DNA of 38,188 bases from Methylomonas aurea (GCF_024505045.1 NZ_JANIBM010000036.1:1-38188); one strand, 5' to 3'; positions 1 to 9,413 are shown, counted from the first letter of the stretch. Numbers and translations are program-made. The notes: generated by a model not told the origin, from the sequence alone.

Positions 1-108
1 TCTAAGTCCCCTGAAGGGCCGTTGGAGACGACGACGTTGATAGGCACGGTGTGGAAGTCCAGTAATGGGCGTAGCTAACGTGTACTAATTGCCCGTGAGG
101 CTTGACCA
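1..108 (+). rRNA. rrl: 23S ribosomal RNA, 3' end (partial)
   Basis: The first ~108 bases match the conserved 3' end of bacterial 23S rRNA: the GACGACGACGTTGATAGG stretch (27-44 region), GTGTGGAAG, then a TACTAATT-GCCCGTGAGGCTTGACC end. The gene begins outside the window. The exact 3' end (107-109) is set by comparison with the remembered E. coli end and is approximate. Confidence 0.95.
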
Positions 109-273
109 TATAACACCCAATGCGTTTGGGTTGTCATAAGACAATCGCTGAACAAAAACTGAGAACGACAAACTCGCTACAGATTTCCATGAAAAACAGG
201 TTAACCGCGAAAGCCGGCAAGCCAGTGAGCTTGAAACCTGTGCATGACGGCTGCAACAGCAGCCCAACCAGTT
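109..273 (+). other. 23S-5S intergenic spacer
   Basis: About 165 bases between the 23S and 5S genes. No tRNA cloverleaf is visible. The stretch is transcribed as part of the rRNA precursor and presumably holds processing stems. Open reading frames crossing it and the 5S gene are not credible genes. Confidence 0.7.
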
Positions 274-393
274 TGCTTGGTGAACATAGCAAGCGTGAAC
301 CACCCGATCCCATCCCGAACTCGGAAGTGAAACCGCTTAGCGCCGATGATAGTGTGGCAGGTTGCCATGTGAAAGTAGGTCATCGCCAAGCTC
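274..393 (+). rRNA. rrf: 5S ribosomal RNA
   Basis: The internal conserved stretch CCCGAACTCGGAAGTGAAAC and the following TAGCGCCGATGATAGTGTGG are diagnostic of 5S rRNA. The ends form the closing helix: GCTTGG at 275-280 pairs with CCAAGC at 386-391. The length of about 120 nt is standard. It completes the 3' end of an rRNA operon. Confidence 0.95.
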
Positions 394-401
394 TTAAATA
401 T

Positions 402-431
402 AAAGCCCGTCTAAACAACGGGCTTTTTTTT
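402..431 (+). terminator. Rho-independent terminator of the rRNA operon
   Basis: Perfect 9-bp stem AAAGCCCGT (402-410) / ACGGGCTTT (418-426) with a 7-nt loop, and a run of eight T at 424-431. It lies 9 bp after the 5S gene, where the rRNA transcript should end. Between it and 544 I see no gene. Confidence 0.95.
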
Positions 432-544
432 GCCTATACTCTTCTCACAGCTGCGTGCGCCAGACAACCTGCAGTATGCGATGGCTCAATCCAGGTACGG
501 GACACGTAAGGCTGCTAATCCGCCTAGAGAGTTGTTCAATTCGA

Positions 545-1033
545 CTACATAGCGGCAATTCGTGCTCGCCAGTCAGCTAAATTGAATCGACCAATCACCC
601 GAGAAACTATATTCCTTTCCCGGTCAATCAAAAAACTGCTGGGCGTCAACGATACATCTCCAAAGGCTCTCACATGCGCCCCTTCGATATCCAATGCTAC
701 TGCATAGGGCAGATTGCGCATTTCGCTTAATTGCTTTACTCGACTGGGAATGTCGTAAGGCATGGTTACTGCAATTATTCGCAAACCATTGTTGGCGAAT
801 TGTTCGTGCAAAGCGATTAAATCGGGAATTTCTTCGATACAGGCGCGGCAGTCGGTTGCCCAAAATGTGACCAATACTGGCTGACCGCGCAAATCATGAA
901 GCACAATTTGCTCGCCCCTTAGCGTGGTGAATACGGAATCGGGAGTGATTGTCTTGAATCGAGTTTGTTGCCAAAAAACTATCGCCAAGATGCACGCAGC
1001 GATAATTGCACCAAGTGCGCGTTTTTGTTGCAT
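545..1033 (-). CDS. Membrane-anchored thioredoxin-like (TlpA/ResA-type) protein
   Basis: A 162-residue protein with one hydrophobic N-terminal segment (about residues 7-22) that should anchor it to the inner membrane with the rest in the periplasm. The remainder has a TlpA/ResA-type thioredoxin fold: a beta strand VLVTFWAT, then the redox pair C62-R-A-C65, an IPDLIALH helix, and the cis-proline loop TPSSF. The usual Trp before the first Cys is replaced by Asp (TDC), so the redox potential may differ from classical thioredoxin. Such proteins reduce disulfides in apocytochromes or other periplasmic proteins; the substrate cannot be told here. The gene stands alone, divergent from serA, with back-to-back promoter-like boxes between them. 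Confidence 0.85.
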   Translation of the reverse strand: MQQKRALGAIIAACILAIVFWQQTRFKTITPDSVFTTLRGEQIVLHDLRGQPVLVTFWATDCRACIEEIPDLIALHEQFANNGLRIIAVTMPYDIPSRVKQLSEMRNLPYAVALDIEGAHVRAFGDVSLTPSSFLIDRERNIVSRVIGRFNLADWRARIAAM

Positions 1034-1072
1034 AGGCGTTAAATTCGGGGCGGCTTGATTGGTCTTGGGGCG

Positions 1073-1094
1073 ATTATAGCAAAGCTGCTAAAAT
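1073..1094. promoter_or_regulatory. Back-to-back -10 boxes for the thioredoxin-like gene and serA
   Basis: On the minus strand TATAAT (1078-1073) followed by CGCCCC lies 39 bp before the thioredoxin-like start at 1033. On the plus strand TAAAAT (1089-1094) followed by GGCCG lies 32 bp before the serA ATG, with a weak TTGGGG at 1065-1070 (18-bp spacing). The two would compete for polymerase. Seen by eye; the -35 boxes are poor, so the assignment is tentative. Confidence 0.45.
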
Positions 1095-1126
1095 GGCCGA
1101 ATTGCCCATCAATTCTGGTTTCGGTT

Positions 1127-2710
1127 ATGAAAAAAATTCTGATTTCCGACAAACTCGCGGAAGACGGCGTTAACTTTTTGAATGCTCAAGAAGGGATTCA
1201 AATTCATATTCAGACTGGATTGGATGAAGATGAATTATGCGAAATGATTGCAGAATACGATGCGCTGTTGATCAGAAGCGATACCCAGGTCACGAGACGG
1301 GTGTTGCAGTGCGCGAGCAAGTTAAAAGTGGTTGGACGAGCGGGTATTGGAGTCGATAACGTCGATTTAGAGGCTGCTACCGAACAAGGTGTCATCGTAA
1401 TGAACACGCCCGACGCGAACGCAACGACCACGGCGGAATTGGCGATAGCCCATATTTTCTCGTTAAGCCGGAATTTGCCCACCGCCAATCTCTCGGTTCG
1501 GCAAGGAAAGTGGGAGCGGGCCAAACTGATGGGCGCGGAAATTGCCCACAAGACGCTGGCTATTTTGGGGTTCGGTACTATCGGTCGGATTGTTGCTCAA
1601 AGGGGGCATGGCTTGGGGATGCGGATAATCGCTTATGATCCTTACGTTGCTCCCGATGTGTTTGCTAAACACGGTGCGGAAATGGTCGATCTGGATACCT
1701 TGCTTAAACAGGCAGATTATTTGACGCTGCATTGCCCGCTATTGGAAAAGACTAAGAATATCATCGGCCCTCAACAATTGGCCATGATGAAAAAATCGGC
1801 AAGGCTGATCAATTGCGCCCGTGGCGGGTTGGTCGACGAAGCGGCGTTATACGATGCGTTAAAGGAAGGACGTATCGCAGGGGCGGCGTTAGACGTTTAT
1901 GAAAACGAGCCACCGGCCGATTCCCCTTTGTTGAGTTTGGATAATATTGTGTTTACTCCTCACCTTGGGGCGTCCACCAAAGAAGCGCAAATTGCAGTCA
2001 GCGTCGAAATTGCGCGTCAGGTTGTCAAGTACCTGCAAACCGGCGAAGCGGTTAATGCCTTGAATCTACCTAGACTTTCAGCCGAAGAGCTGAACGAGGC
2101 GCAGCCTTTTATGAACCTGGCGAATATTCTGGGTAAGGTCTTGTTGGGTTTAATCGACCGGCCGATCGAAAAACTGGAAGTTGCCGTTTTCGGTAAGGCC
2201 GCTCAAGTCAAAATCAGGCCGATATCGGCGGAAGCCATGGTGGGTTTGTTTAAAGGCCAGCTTTCGACTCCGGTTAATCGGGTCAATGTCGAAAATATCG
2301 CCAAACGCCAGGGTATCGCTTTGGTTGAGTCGCAGACCGAAGAAGCTGAAGGCTATCAATCGTTGATTAAAATCACCGGACATTGCGCGGATAAGGAGGT
2401 GTCTCTGTCGGGCACCTTGCTCGGACATCAGCATCCCCGGTTGGTCGGTATCAATCACTTCGAAATCGAAGTGGTACCCGAAGGAGCATTGTTGATCACG
2501 CGCCATGACGACAAGCCGGGCGTGATTGCGGCGATCAGTTCGATACTCGGTACGGCCAACATCAATATCACCCGCATGCAGGTCAGTATCGCCGACCAAA
2601 ACCAATTGGCGATGATGGTGATCAGCGTTTCCGACCCTTTAAACGAACAAGTATTAAAAGCAGTATGCGAAGTGCCGGCAGTGCATACGGCGAGGCAAAT
2701 CGTATTATGA
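1127..2710 (+). CDS. serA: D-3-phosphoglycerate dehydrogenase
   Basis: Catalyses NAD-dependent oxidation of 3-phosphoglycerate to 3-phosphohydroxypyruvate, the first step of serine synthesis. The 527 residues fit the long SerA type. The 2-hydroxyacid dehydrogenase core comes first, with the Rossmann motif LGFGTIGRIVAQRG, the signature region CPLLEKTKNIIG, the NCARGGLVDE segment and the HLGAST segment carrying the catalytic His. An ASB-like intervening domain follows, and a C-terminal ACT domain (HDDKPGVIAAISSILG) that in relatives binds serine. The reading frame extends upstream to a TTG at 1055, but homology begins at MKKILISDK, so the ATG at 1127 is preferred. The stop overlaps the start of the phosphatase gene (ATGA), giving a serA-serB operon. 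Confidence 0.95.
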   Translation: MKKILISDKLAEDGVNFLNAQEGIQIHIQTGLDEDELCEMIAEYDALLIRSDTQVTRRVLQCASKLKVVGRAGIGVDNVDLEAATEQGVIVMNTPDANATTTAELAIAHIFSLSRNLPTANLSVRQGKWERAKLMGAEIAHKTLAILGFGTIGRIVAQRGHGLGMRIIAYDPYVAPDVFAKHGAEMVDLDTLLKQADYLTLHCPLLEKTKNIIGPQQLAMMKKSARLINCARGGLVDEAALYDALKEGRIAGAALDVYENEPPADSPLLSLDNIVFTPHLGASTKEAQIAVSVEIARQVVKYLQTGEAVNALNLPRLSAEELNEAQPFMNLANILGKVLLGLIDRPIEKLEVAVFGKAAQVKIRPISAEAMVGLFKGQLSTPVNRVNVENIAKRQGIALVESQTEEAEGYQSLIKITGHCADKEVSLSGTLLGHQHPRLVGINHFEIEVVPEGALLITRHDDKPGVIAAISSILGTANINITRMQVSIADQNQLAMMVISVSDPLNEQVLKAVCEVPAVHTARQIVL

Positions 2711-3348
2711 GTTTTGACGTAGTCTGTTTTGATTGTGACAGTACCTTGAGTCGGATCGAAGGAATAGACGAGTTGGCTCGGCGCAATGGGATATTCGATG
2801 AAGTGGCGGCATTGACGGATGCGGCAATGAATGGCGAATTGGCGTTGGAAGAGGTTTATGCCAAACGCTTGGAATTGATCAAACCTGACAAAGCCGCGAT
2901 AGATTGGTTGGCCGCCTTGTATATTTCCGAGTTGGTCGACGGCGTTGCCGAAACCGTTGCCGCGTTACAAGCGAATGCCAAACAAATCCATATTATCAGC
3001 GGAGGATTGCGGCAAGCGATTCTGCCATTGGCGGAACGGCTGGGTATTCCGGAGCAGCACGTGCATGCGGTCGATATCGAGTTCGACGCCGACGGCGGGT
3101 ATTCGGATTTTGCTCGGCATTCGCCGCTAGCCGTCAGCGGCGGCAAGGCCAGAATTTGCAGGAGGCTTAGAATGCACCATTCAGCCCTGGTGATGATAGG
3201 CGACGGCAAGACCGATCTGGAGGCTAAGCAGGCCGGGGCTTATATGATCGGGTTTGGCGGCGTGGTTCGCCGGCCTTTGGTGGAAGAACAAGCGGATTGC
3301 TACGTCGCGGATGCGTCGCTAACGGCCATTTTGCCGCATGTGCTGTAA
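2707..3348 (+). CDS. serB: Phosphoserine phosphatase-like HAD hydrolase
   Basis: A 213-residue HAD-superfamily phosphatase. Motif I is DCDST near the N-terminus (FDCDSTLS, nucleophile Asp and acid/base Asp), motif II is SGG, motif III is the Lys in GGKARIC, and motif IV is GDGKTD. The EGIDELARRNG stretch after motif I is typical of the phosphoserine phosphatase cap. It should hydrolyse phosphoserine in the last step of serine synthesis. The frame continues upstream into serA, but ATG 2707 overlaps the serA stop in the usual ATGA manner and begins exactly at the fold. Pairing with serA supports the assignment. A different small-phosphomonoester specificity is possible. Confidence 0.85.
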   Translation: MSFDVVCFDCDSTLSRIEGIDELARRNGIFDEVAALTDAAMNGELALEEVYAKRLELIKPDKAAIDWLAALYISELVDGVAETVAALQANAKQIHIISGGLRQAILPLAERLGIPEQHVHAVDIEFDADGGYSDFARHSPLAVSGGKARICRRLRMHHSALVMIGDGKTDLEAKQAGAYMIGFGGVVRRPLVEEQADCYVADASLTAILPHVL

Positions 3349-3416
3349 CGAAGCTCGATAAGCCGGATTGACGATGGTAAAATCGGCAAATTTTTTAGAG
3401 GATTCAGAGAGATACA

Positions 3417-4166
3417 ATGGCAGGGCATAGTAAGTGGGCGAATATCAAACATCGTAAAGGTGCGCAAGACGCCAAACGGGGCAAGATTTTTACCAAACTG
3501 ATCCGGGAAATTACTGTAGCGGCCAAAGGTCCGGGCGGCGGCGACGTTGCCAATAATCCCAGCTTGCGCGCGGCAATCGACAAGGCGCTCGGTGCCAATA
3601 TGAAGCGGGACACCATCGATAACACCATCAAAAAAGCGATCGGCGCACTCGACGGCGATAATTACGAACAGGTGCGCTACGAGGGTTATGGGCCCGGCGG
3701 TACCGCGGTCATGGTCAATTGTCTGACCGATAACCGAAACCGAACCGTAGCTGACGTGAGACACGCCTTTTCCAAGCACGGCGGCAACTTGGGCACGGAT
3801 GGTTCCGTGGCCTATCTTTTTCGCAAGGTCGGAATTATCAGTTTCCCCAATGGGGTGAACGAAGACGTGGTGATAGAAGCGGCGATGGAGGCGGGGGCCG
3901 AGGATGTCGTGACCAACGACGATGGGTCGATCGATGTGTTTACGGCGCCGGAGGATTATCTGAATGTCAAAGAAGCCATGGTTGCTGCTGGATTGGAGCC
4001 GGAAAGCGCGGAAGTCACAATGCATGCCGATACCAAAACCGAGTTGGACGCCGAGGCTGCCGAGAAAATGCTGAAATTGATCGACCGTCTGGAAGATTTG
4101 GATGACGTTCAGGATGTCTATTCCAACGCAGACATCAGCGACGAGATTATGGCCGCAATCGGCTAA
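3417..4166 (+). CDS. yebC: YebC/PmpR family DNA-binding or translation-associated regulator
   Basis: 249 residues beginning [15 protein letters not shown], the hallmark of the YebC/PmpR/TACO1 family, with the conserved [13 protein letters not shown] helix and the acidic groove region later ([10 protein letters not shown]). Family members are described as transcriptional regulators, and some as translation factors that help ribosomes through difficult sequences, so the molecular role is not settled. Lying directly upstream of ruvC is the usual place for yebC in Gammaproteobacteria. A TAAAAT box at 3378-3383, 33 bp before the ATG, may be its promoter. Confidence 0.93.
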   Translation: MAGHSKWANIKHRKGAQDAKRGKIFTKLIREITVAAKGPGGGDVANNPSLRAAIDKALGANMKRDTIDNTIKKAIGALDGDNYEQVRYEGYGPGGTAVMVNCLTDNRNRTVADVRHAFSKHGGNLGTDGSVAYLFRKVGIISFPNGVNEDVVIEAAMEAGAEDVVTNDDGSIDVFTAPEDYLNVKEAMVAAGLEPESAEVTMHADTKTELDAEAAEKMLKLIDRLEDLDDVQDVYSNADISDEIMAAIG

Positions 4167-4198
4167 ATCGGCATTGGCGTTAAGCGGCAGTTAAGCGA

Positions 4199-4696
4199 TT
4201 GGTCAGGATACTGGGTATAGACCCCGGCTCGAGAATTACCGGATATGGCGTGGTCGAGACGACGCCGCGTGGTGTCAAATACTTGGCAAGCGGTTGTATT
4301 CGGGTGCAGTCCGATAATTTTCCGGAGCGGTTGCAACAAATTTTCGATGGTGTCAGCCAGATTATAGAGTTGTATCGTCCCGAGCAGATGGCGATCGAGC
4401 AGGTTTTTATGCATAAGAACGCCGATTCGGCGTTGAAGCTCGGCCAAGCCCGCGGCGCCGCAATTTGCGCGACGATGAATAGGCGGCTACCGGTGTTCGA
4501 ATACGCCGCGCGGCAAGTTAAGCAGGCGTTGGTCGGTAAAGGCAACGCGGACAAGCTGCAAGTGCAGCACATGGTGAAAATCTTATTGAATATTCAAGGC
4601 GAATTACAAATCGATGCCAGCGACGCGCTGGCTGTAGGCCTCTGCCATAGCCATTACCAGGAAACCGCGAAGCGTCTGCAGCAGGTGGGGTCGTGA
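4199..4696 (+). CDS. ruvC: Crossover junction endodeoxyribonuclease RuvC
   Basis: Resolves Holliday junctions made during recombination and fork repair. The 165 residues begin with the RNase H-like signature [14 protein letters not shown] (catalytic Asp8), followed by [10 protein letters not shown] with the second acidic residue and the C-terminal [12 protein letters not shown] with the remaining acidic pair. The only start matching family length is TTG at 4199, giving MVRILGID; the ribosome site is weak. The stop overlaps the GTG start of ruvA. It heads a tightly packed ruvC-ruvA-ruvB run. Confidence 0.95.
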   Translation: MVRILGIDPGSRITGYGVVETTPRGVKYLASGCIRVQSDNFPERLQQIFDGVSQIIELYRPEQMAIEQVFMHKNADSALKLGQARGAAICATMNRRLPVFEYAARQVKQALVGKGNADKLQVQHMVKILLNIQGELQIDASDALAVGLCHSHYQETAKRLQQVGS

Positions 4697-5295
4697 TCGG
4701 TTTTTTGCGCGGCAAACTGATCCATAAGGCGCCGCCGCAACTGTTGCTCGACGTGCAAGGAGTCGGCTATGAGGTCGAAGCGCCGATGAATACCTTTTAC
4801 GATTTGCCGGCTTTAGGCGAGGAAGTCCGCTTACATACCCATCTGATCGTACGGGAAGACGCCCATATTTTGTTCGGTTTCGTCAGCGAAGGCGAAAGAA
4901 GTCTGTTCAGGACGCTGATCAAAGTTAACGGCATCGGACCCAAATTGGCGTTGACGATATTGTCCGGACAGACGACAGAAGAATTTTACCGTTGTATCGA
5001 CGACAACGATGTGAAGGCTTTGGTGCGCTTGCCAGGGGTCGGCCAAAAGACCGCCGAACGCTTGATCGTGGAGATGCGCGGGCGCTTGCCTGAGCTAAAT
5101 AAATTTACCGTTCGAGATTCAGGTGTCGGCCAAACCGCAGTGTCCAACGGCTCCGCGAAGCAGGAGGCCATTAGCGCGTTGTGTGCGTTGGGCTACAAAC
5201 CCCAGGATGCGGCGCGGATGGCGCAAGCCGTTGCCAGCGAGGATAGTAGTTGCGAAGACATCATTCGCGCGGCGCTGCGCGGAGCGGTTAAATGA
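4693..5295 (+). CDS. ruvA: Holliday junction branch migration protein RuvA
   Basis: 200 residues starting [12 protein letters not shown], the OB-fold domain of RuvA, then two helix-hairpin-helix motifs ([13 protein letters not shown] and [13 protein letters not shown]) that grip the junction, a flexible linker near residue 140, and the C-terminal domain III ([21 protein letters not shown]) that contacts RuvB. RuvA tetramers hold the four-way junction while RuvB drives branch migration. The start is GTG inside the ruvC stop (GTGA), and the stop overlaps ruvB (ATGA), so translation is likely coupled across all three genes. Confidence 0.96.
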   Translation: MIGFLRGKLIHKAPPQLLLDVQGVGYEVEAPMNTFYDLPALGEEVRLHTHLIVREDAHILFGFVSEGERSLFRTLIKVNGIGPKLALTILSGQTTEEFYRCIDDNDVKALVRLPGVGQKTAERLIVEMRGRLPELNKFTVRDSGVGQTAVSNGSAKQEAISALCALGYKPQDAARMAQAVASEDSSCEDIIRAALRGAVK

Positions 5296-6329
5296 TCGAA
5301 AGCGACCGTTTGGTCACTGCACTGGGCAGCAGCGACGAGGAAAGAGTCGATCGGGCGATTCGGCCGAAACGCTTAAAGGATTATGTCGGCCAGCGCGAAT
5401 TGCGCCAGCAAATGGAAATCTTCATTCAGGCGGCGGTCAGTCGCGCTGAAGCTTTGGATCATGTGCTGATATTCGGCCCGCCGGGACTGGGTAAAACTAC
5501 GTTGGCCAATATCGTGGCCACAGAAATGAACGTCAATATCCGGCAGACCTCCGGGCCGGTGCTGGATAAAGCCGGAGATTTAGCGGCTTTACTGACCAAT
5601 TTGCAGGCGCACGATGTCTTGTTCATAGACGAGATCCACAGGCTGAATCCGGCGGTAGAGGAGGTGCTGTATCCGGCTATGGAAGACTACCAGATTGATA
5701 TTATAATAGGCGAAGGCCCTGCCGCACGCTCTATCAAGCTGGATCTGCCGCCGTTTACGTTGATAGGAGCCACCACTAGGGCTGGATTATTGACCTCGCC
5801 TCTGCGCGACCGCTTCGGTATCGTCCAGCGCTTGGAATTTTACTCCGTCGAGGAACTGTCCAGTATCGTCAAGCGGTCGGCGCAAATGTTAGGCATCGGC
5901 ATGGATGGCGGCGGCGCGGATGAAATTGCCTGCCGCTCGCGCGGTACGCCGCGCATCGCCAATCGCTTGTTGCGCCGGGTGCGCGATTTTGCCGAAGTGA
6001 AAGGGAACGGGGTCGTGACCCGCGAAACTGCCTCACAGGCCCTGGAAATGCTGAAAATTGATCCGCAAGGCTTCGATATGTTGGACCGCAAGTTGTTGGT
6101 GGCGATGATCGAAAATTTCCAGGGTGGGCCAGTGGGTTTGGATACATTGGCAGCGGCTATCAGCGAAGAGCGTGGTACGGTTGAGGATGTATTAGAGCCG
6201 TATTTACTGCAGCAAGGCTTCATCATGCGCACGCCGCGAGGCCGTGTCGCCACGCACAAAGCTTATAGCCATTTCGGTTTGCCTCAGCCCAAACGAGCAC
6301 CAGGTAGCGACGATATTTTTAGCCTATGA
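5292..6329 (+). CDS. ruvB: Holliday junction ATP-dependent DNA helicase RuvB
   Basis: The AAA+ motor of the RuvAB complex, 345 residues. Visible elements are the N-terminal [11 protein letters not shown] segment, Walker [10 protein letters not shown], Walker B DEIHRL, sensor I GATTRAG, the arginine-finger region LRDRFG, and the C-terminal winged helix with GPVGLDTLA and the [12 protein letters not shown] ending. Length and every motif are normal. It overlaps ruvA upstream and ybgC downstream by 4 bp each. Confidence 0.97.
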   Translation: MIESDRLVTALGSSDEERVDRAIRPKRLKDYVGQRELRQQMEIFIQAAVSRAEALDHVLIFGPPGLGKTTLANIVATEMNVNIRQTSGPVLDKAGDLAALLTNLQAHDVLFIDEIHRLNPAVEEVLYPAMEDYQIDIIIGEGPAARSIKLDLPPFTLIGATTRAGLLTSPLRDRFGIVQRLEFYSVEELSSIVKRSAQMLGIGMDGGGADEIACRSRGTPRIANRLLRRVRDFAEVKGNGVVTRETASQALEMLKIDPQGFDMLDRKLLVAMIENFQGGPVGLDTLAAAISEERGTVEDVLEPYLLQQGFIMRTPRGRVATHKAYSHFGLPQPKRAPGSDDIFSL

Positions 6330-6742
6330 CGTCAGGACTGTCTGATACCGCAGTGTTCAACTGGCCGGTTAGGGTGTACTACGAAGATACCGATGCCGGT
6401 GGTGTGGTGTTTTACGCCAACTACCTCAAGTTTTTTGAACGGGCTAGAACCGAGTTTTTGCGCAGCTACGGGGTCGAACAAGACGCATTGGTTGCCGAGC
6501 AAGGTATTATTTTTGTGGTGCGCTCGGTAAAGATCGATTATTTGAAACCGGCTCGGTTTAACGAACTGCTGGCTGTTAGCGCCAAAATTATTGAAATAAA
6601 AAAAACCAACCTTACTTTTGAGCAGGCGGTTACCCGCCACCAGCAAGTTTTGTGCGCCGGCGAAGTCAGGATAGCCTGTCTCGATGCCCGGACCATGAAA
6701 CCCAAACCGATTCCCTTCGCAATTTTGGAACAACTAAGCTAA
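6326..6742 (+). CDS. ybgC: Tol-Pal-associated acyl-CoA thioesterase YbgC
   Basis: 138 residues with a hotdog fold of the 4-hydroxybenzoyl-CoA thioesterase type. The signature [17 protein letters not shown] contains the catalytic Asp, and ARTEFLR follows. YbgC proteins hydrolyse acyl-CoA or acyl-ACP and are linked to membrane lipid metabolism; the gene almost always leads the tol-pal cluster, as here. The start overlaps the ruvB stop (ATGA) and its stop shares one base with the tolQ start (TAATG). Confidence 0.93.
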   Translation: MTSGLSDTAVFNWPVRVYYEDTDAGGVVFYANYLKFFERARTEFLRSYGVEQDALVAEQGIIFVVRSVKIDYLKPARFNELLAVSAKIIEIKKTNLTFEQAVTRHQQVLCAGEVRIACLDARTMKPKPIPFAILEQLS

Positions 6743-7419
6743 TGAATACCGATTTATCCATTCTGACGCTGGTCAAAGAAGCCAGTTTCGTCGTGCAGTT
6801 TGTCATGTTCATTCTGCTCTCGGCGTCGATTGCTTCTTGGACTTTCATTTTCTCCAAGCGTAAAGAGTTGAAGCAGGCCATCGAAATCACCGACGATTTT
6901 GAGGACGAGTTCTGGTCCGGCGTCGGTCTGGCCGAATTGTACAAAAAAATGTCCAGCGACCGTTTCGAGCCGGAAGGGATTGAAAAAATCTTTCTGGCCG
7001 GCTACCGCGAGTTTGCCAGAATGCGGCAAAAGGGCGATGTCGAGCCGGTGGTTCAGGTCGAAAGTGCCCAGCGGGCGATGCGTATCGAGTTGGCTCGGGA
7101 ATTGGACCGGTTGGACGAAACGCTTCCGTTCTTGGCAACGGTCGGTTCGACTAGCCCTTACATAGGCCTGTTCGGTACCGTGTGGGGCATCATGAATTCG
7201 TTCCGAGCCTTGGGTGAGATCAAAAACGCCACGTTGGCCAACGTCGCTCCGGGTATCTCCGAAGCGCTGATCGCCACCGCGATCGGTTTGTTTGCCGCGA
7301 TTCCGGCGGTGATAGCCTACAACCGTTTCTCGACTCGGCTGGACCGTTTGGCCGGCCGTTACGAGTTGTTTATTGACGAATTCGTAGTTCTTCTGCAAAG
7401 ACAGGCGCACAGCAAATGA
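6742..7419 (+). CDS. tolQ: Tol-Pal system proton channel subunit TolQ
   Basis: 225 residues of the MotA/TolQ/ExbB family. The first membrane helix lies at about residues 13-34, and two more at the end of the protein flank the conserved LFGTVWGIMNSF and ISEALIATAIGLFAAIPAVIAYN segments. TolQ forms a pentameric inner-membrane channel around TolR that uses the proton gradient to energise TolA. The frame is open further upstream inside ybgC, but ATG 6742 overlaps the ybgC stop and begins exactly where the family does. The stop overlaps tolR (ATGA). Confidence 0.95.
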   Translation: MNTDLSILTLVKEASFVVQFVMFILLSASIASWTFIFSKRKELKQAIEITDDFEDEFWSGVGLAELYKKMSSDRFEPEGIEKIFLAGYREFARMRQKGDVEPVVQVESAQRAMRIELARELDRLDETLPFLATVGSTSPYIGLFGTVWGIMNSFRALGEIKNATLANVAPGISEALIATAIGLFAAIPAVIAYNRFSTRLDRLAGRYELFIDEFVVLLQRQAHSK

Positions 7420-7874
7420 ACGTAGGCGGCAGCAACCGTAAATCGCGCAAACGGCGCGGGCCGATGGCGGAAATTAACGTCGTACCTTATATCGACGTTA
7501 CTTTTGTGCTGTTGATGATATTCATGATTACCGCACCGCTGGTACAAACCGGTGTCGATGTCGATTTACCGCAAGCCGAGGCGGAATCGGTCGACTTGCA
7601 GGACCAGACCCCGGTCATCGTGTCGATTAAAAAAGACGGCAGCCTTTATGTCGATATCGGCAACGGCGATGAAGAAGCGGATACACCAGTCGATGCTGAA
7701 ACTGTCAAAACGCGGGTGGCGGCGGTGTTCCGGAACAACCCGAAGGCCCAGCTTTATGTACGCGGCGACCACGAGGTCGACTACGGCAGTATCGTCAAGG
7801 TCATGGTTGAACTGAAAAAAACCGGTGCACCGAAAGTGGGCTTGATGACTTCGCCGCCGCCCGAGAGCAAATAA
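7416..7874 (+). CDS. tolR: Tol-Pal system stator subunit TolR
   Basis: 152 residues of the ExbD/TolR family. A short cytoplasmic leader (SRKSRKRRGPMAEINVVPYIDV) runs into one transmembrane helix (VTFVLLMIFMITAPL); the Asp in PYIDV is the conserved proton-carrying residue. The periplasmic part ends with the usual PKVGLMTSPP segment. TolR sits in the TolQ ring and links proton flow to TolA movement. Translational overlap with tolQ fits fixed stoichiometry. Confidence 0.95.
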   Translation: MNVGGSNRKSRKRRGPMAEINVVPYIDVTFVLLMIFMITAPLVQTGVDVDLPQAEAESVDLQDQTPVIVSIKKDGSLYVDIGNGDEEADTPVDAETVKTRVAAVFRNNPKAQLYVRGDHEVDYGSIVKVMVELKKTGAPKVGLMTSPPPESK

Positions 7875-7884
7875 CGTCAGAATC

Positions 7885-9396
7885 ATGAGAAATTTCAAAC
7901 CTTCGTTTGTTTTGGCGGTGGCACTACACATTTTGATTGTGCTGCTGTTCAGTATCAGTTTCCTGACCGATAGCGATGATGCTCAGACTGCGCCACCCGC
8001 CGAGATTATCGAAGCTACCGTACTCGATGGTGCGGCAATCGATGCAGAAGCCGAGCGACTGAAGCAAAACGAAGAAAATAAGCGCCAGGCGGAGGTCGAG
8101 CGGCAGCAACATTTGGAAGACGCGCGCAGAGCCGAGGAACAAGCCCTGCAACAGGCTAAAAAACAGCGGGTATTGGAAGAGCAGAAAGCGTTGGAAGCCG
8201 CCGAGAAACGCAAGCAGGAGGCCTTGGCCGAACAAAAGCGCCAGGAATCGTTGGAAGCCAAGCGCAGGGAAGAGGAAAAAAAGTTGGAGGAGGCCAAGGA
8301 ACGGCGGGCTCTGGAGGAAAAAAAGGCCAAGGAAGTCGCGGAAAAACAGAAACAGGCCGAATTGGAGAAACAAAAGGAATTAGCCGAAAAACAGAAGCAG
8401 GCCGAGTTGGAAAGGCACAAGGAAGCCGAGAAACAAAAGCAGTTGGAAAAACAAAAGCAACAGGAAGCGGAACGGGAGGCCAAGCTCAAGGAGCAAAAAC
8501 TGGCGGAAGAAGCCAAGCTGAAACAACAGGAAGCCGAAGCCAAAAAACTGGAGCAGGAAAAGAAGCTTCAGGACCAAAAGGCCCAGGAACAGAAAAAACT
8601 GCAGCAACAAAAGGCCGAGGAAGCCAAACGCGAAGAACAGGCGCAACAAGCCAAGGCGGAAAAAGAAAGGCAGTTAGCTGAAGAAAAAGCCCGAGCCGAA
8701 AAGGAAAAACAGGCAGCACTGGCGGCAGAGAAGGCCAAACAAGTCGCCGAAGCCGAGGCCAAGGCAAAAGTGGAGAAAGCGGAAAAGGATCGCCAAGCTA
8801 AATTAGCGGCTGAAAAGGCCGAGAAGGAACGACTTGCCGCAGAAGCGGAAGCCAAAGCCAAGGCGGAAGCTGAGGCTAAGGCCAAGGCGGAAAAGGCTGA
8901 AAAAGAACGGCAAGCCAGATTAGCCGCGGAAGCGGCAGCGAAGGCGAAAGCCGAGCAAGAACGCCAAGCGGCAGAAGCTGCGGCGAAAGCCAAGGCCGAA
9001 CAGGAACGGCAAGCGGCAATTGCCGCCGCCGAAAGGGCCGAGAAAGAACGCCAAGCCGCCGAGGCCGCTGCCGCTGCTGCGAAAGCCGAGCAGGAGCGCT
9101 TGGCGGCGGCTGCGGCCGAGGAAGCCCGCTTGAATGGGTTAATCAAAAGCAAAACCGAATCTGCCTGGATTAGGCCGATGGGGGCCGCACAAGGCTTGAA
9201 ATGTACAATTCAGGTAAAATTGCTGCCCAGCGGCGACGTGATGGATGCGGTGGTAGTCGGCAGCAGCGGCGACCCGATATTCGACCGTTCGGCGGAGAAC
9301 GCGGTCAGAAAGGCCTCGCCGTTGCCGGTGCCGCAAGACAAGATATTGTTCAACCAGAAGTACAGAGTTTTCAATTTATCGTTTAAACCGGAATAA
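7885..9396 (+). CDS. tolA: Cell envelope integrity protein TolA
   Basis: 503 residues. One N-terminal membrane helix (about residues 7-28) is followed by a very long Lys/Glu/Ala/Gln-rich helical domain (about residues 50-415) made of loose AEKERQAA- and EAKKLEQ-like repeats. The C-terminal domain (about 420-503) contains a single obvious Cys ([10 protein letters not shown]) and the [21 protein letters not shown] stretch shared with TolA/TonB-like energy transducers. TolA spans the periplasm, driven by TolQR, and touches TolB/Pal at the outer membrane. The helical domain is longer than in E. coli TolA (421 residues overall, from memory). Repetitive coding makes long antisense frames here; they are not genes. 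Confidence 0.94.
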   Translation: MRNFKPSFVLAVALHILIVLLFSISFLTDSDDAQTAPPAEIIEATVLDGAAIDAEAERLKQNEENKRQAEVERQQHLEDARRAEEQALQQAKKQRVLEEQKALEAAEKRKQEALAEQKRQESLEAKRREEEKKLEEAKERRALEEKKAKEVAEKQKQAELEKQKELAEKQKQAELERHKEAEKQKQLEKQKQQEAEREAKLKEQKLAEEAKLKQQEAEAKKLEQEKKLQDQKAQEQKKLQQQKAEEAKREEQAQQAKAEKERQLAEEKARAEKEKQAALAAEKAKQVAEAEAKAKVEKAEKDRQAKLAAEKAEKERLAAEAEAKAKAEAEAKAKAEKAEKERQARLAAEAAAKAKAEQERQAAEAAAKAKAEQERQAAIAAAERAEKERQAAEAAAAAAKAEQERLAAAAAEEARLNGLIKSKTESAWIRPMGAAQGLKCTIQVKLLPSGDVMDAVVVGSSGDPIFDRSAENAVRKASPLPVPQDKILFNQKYRVFNLSFKPE

Positions 9397-9413
9397 ACCA
9401 CGGAACCCATAGA

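Noticed and set aside
120..509. 129-residue open frame across the rRNA spacer and 5S gene
   Set aside because: It covers a structural RNA gene and its terminator and encodes no recognisable protein.
1055..1126. Extension of serA to TTG 1055
   Set aside because: It would cross the likely serA promoter, and homology begins at ATG 1127.
8568..9152. Ser/Ala-rich minus-strand frame and apparent DNA repeats
   Set aside because: This is the complement of the TolA helical repeats; the spacing is irregular and there are no spacers, so it is neither a gene nor a CRISPR array.
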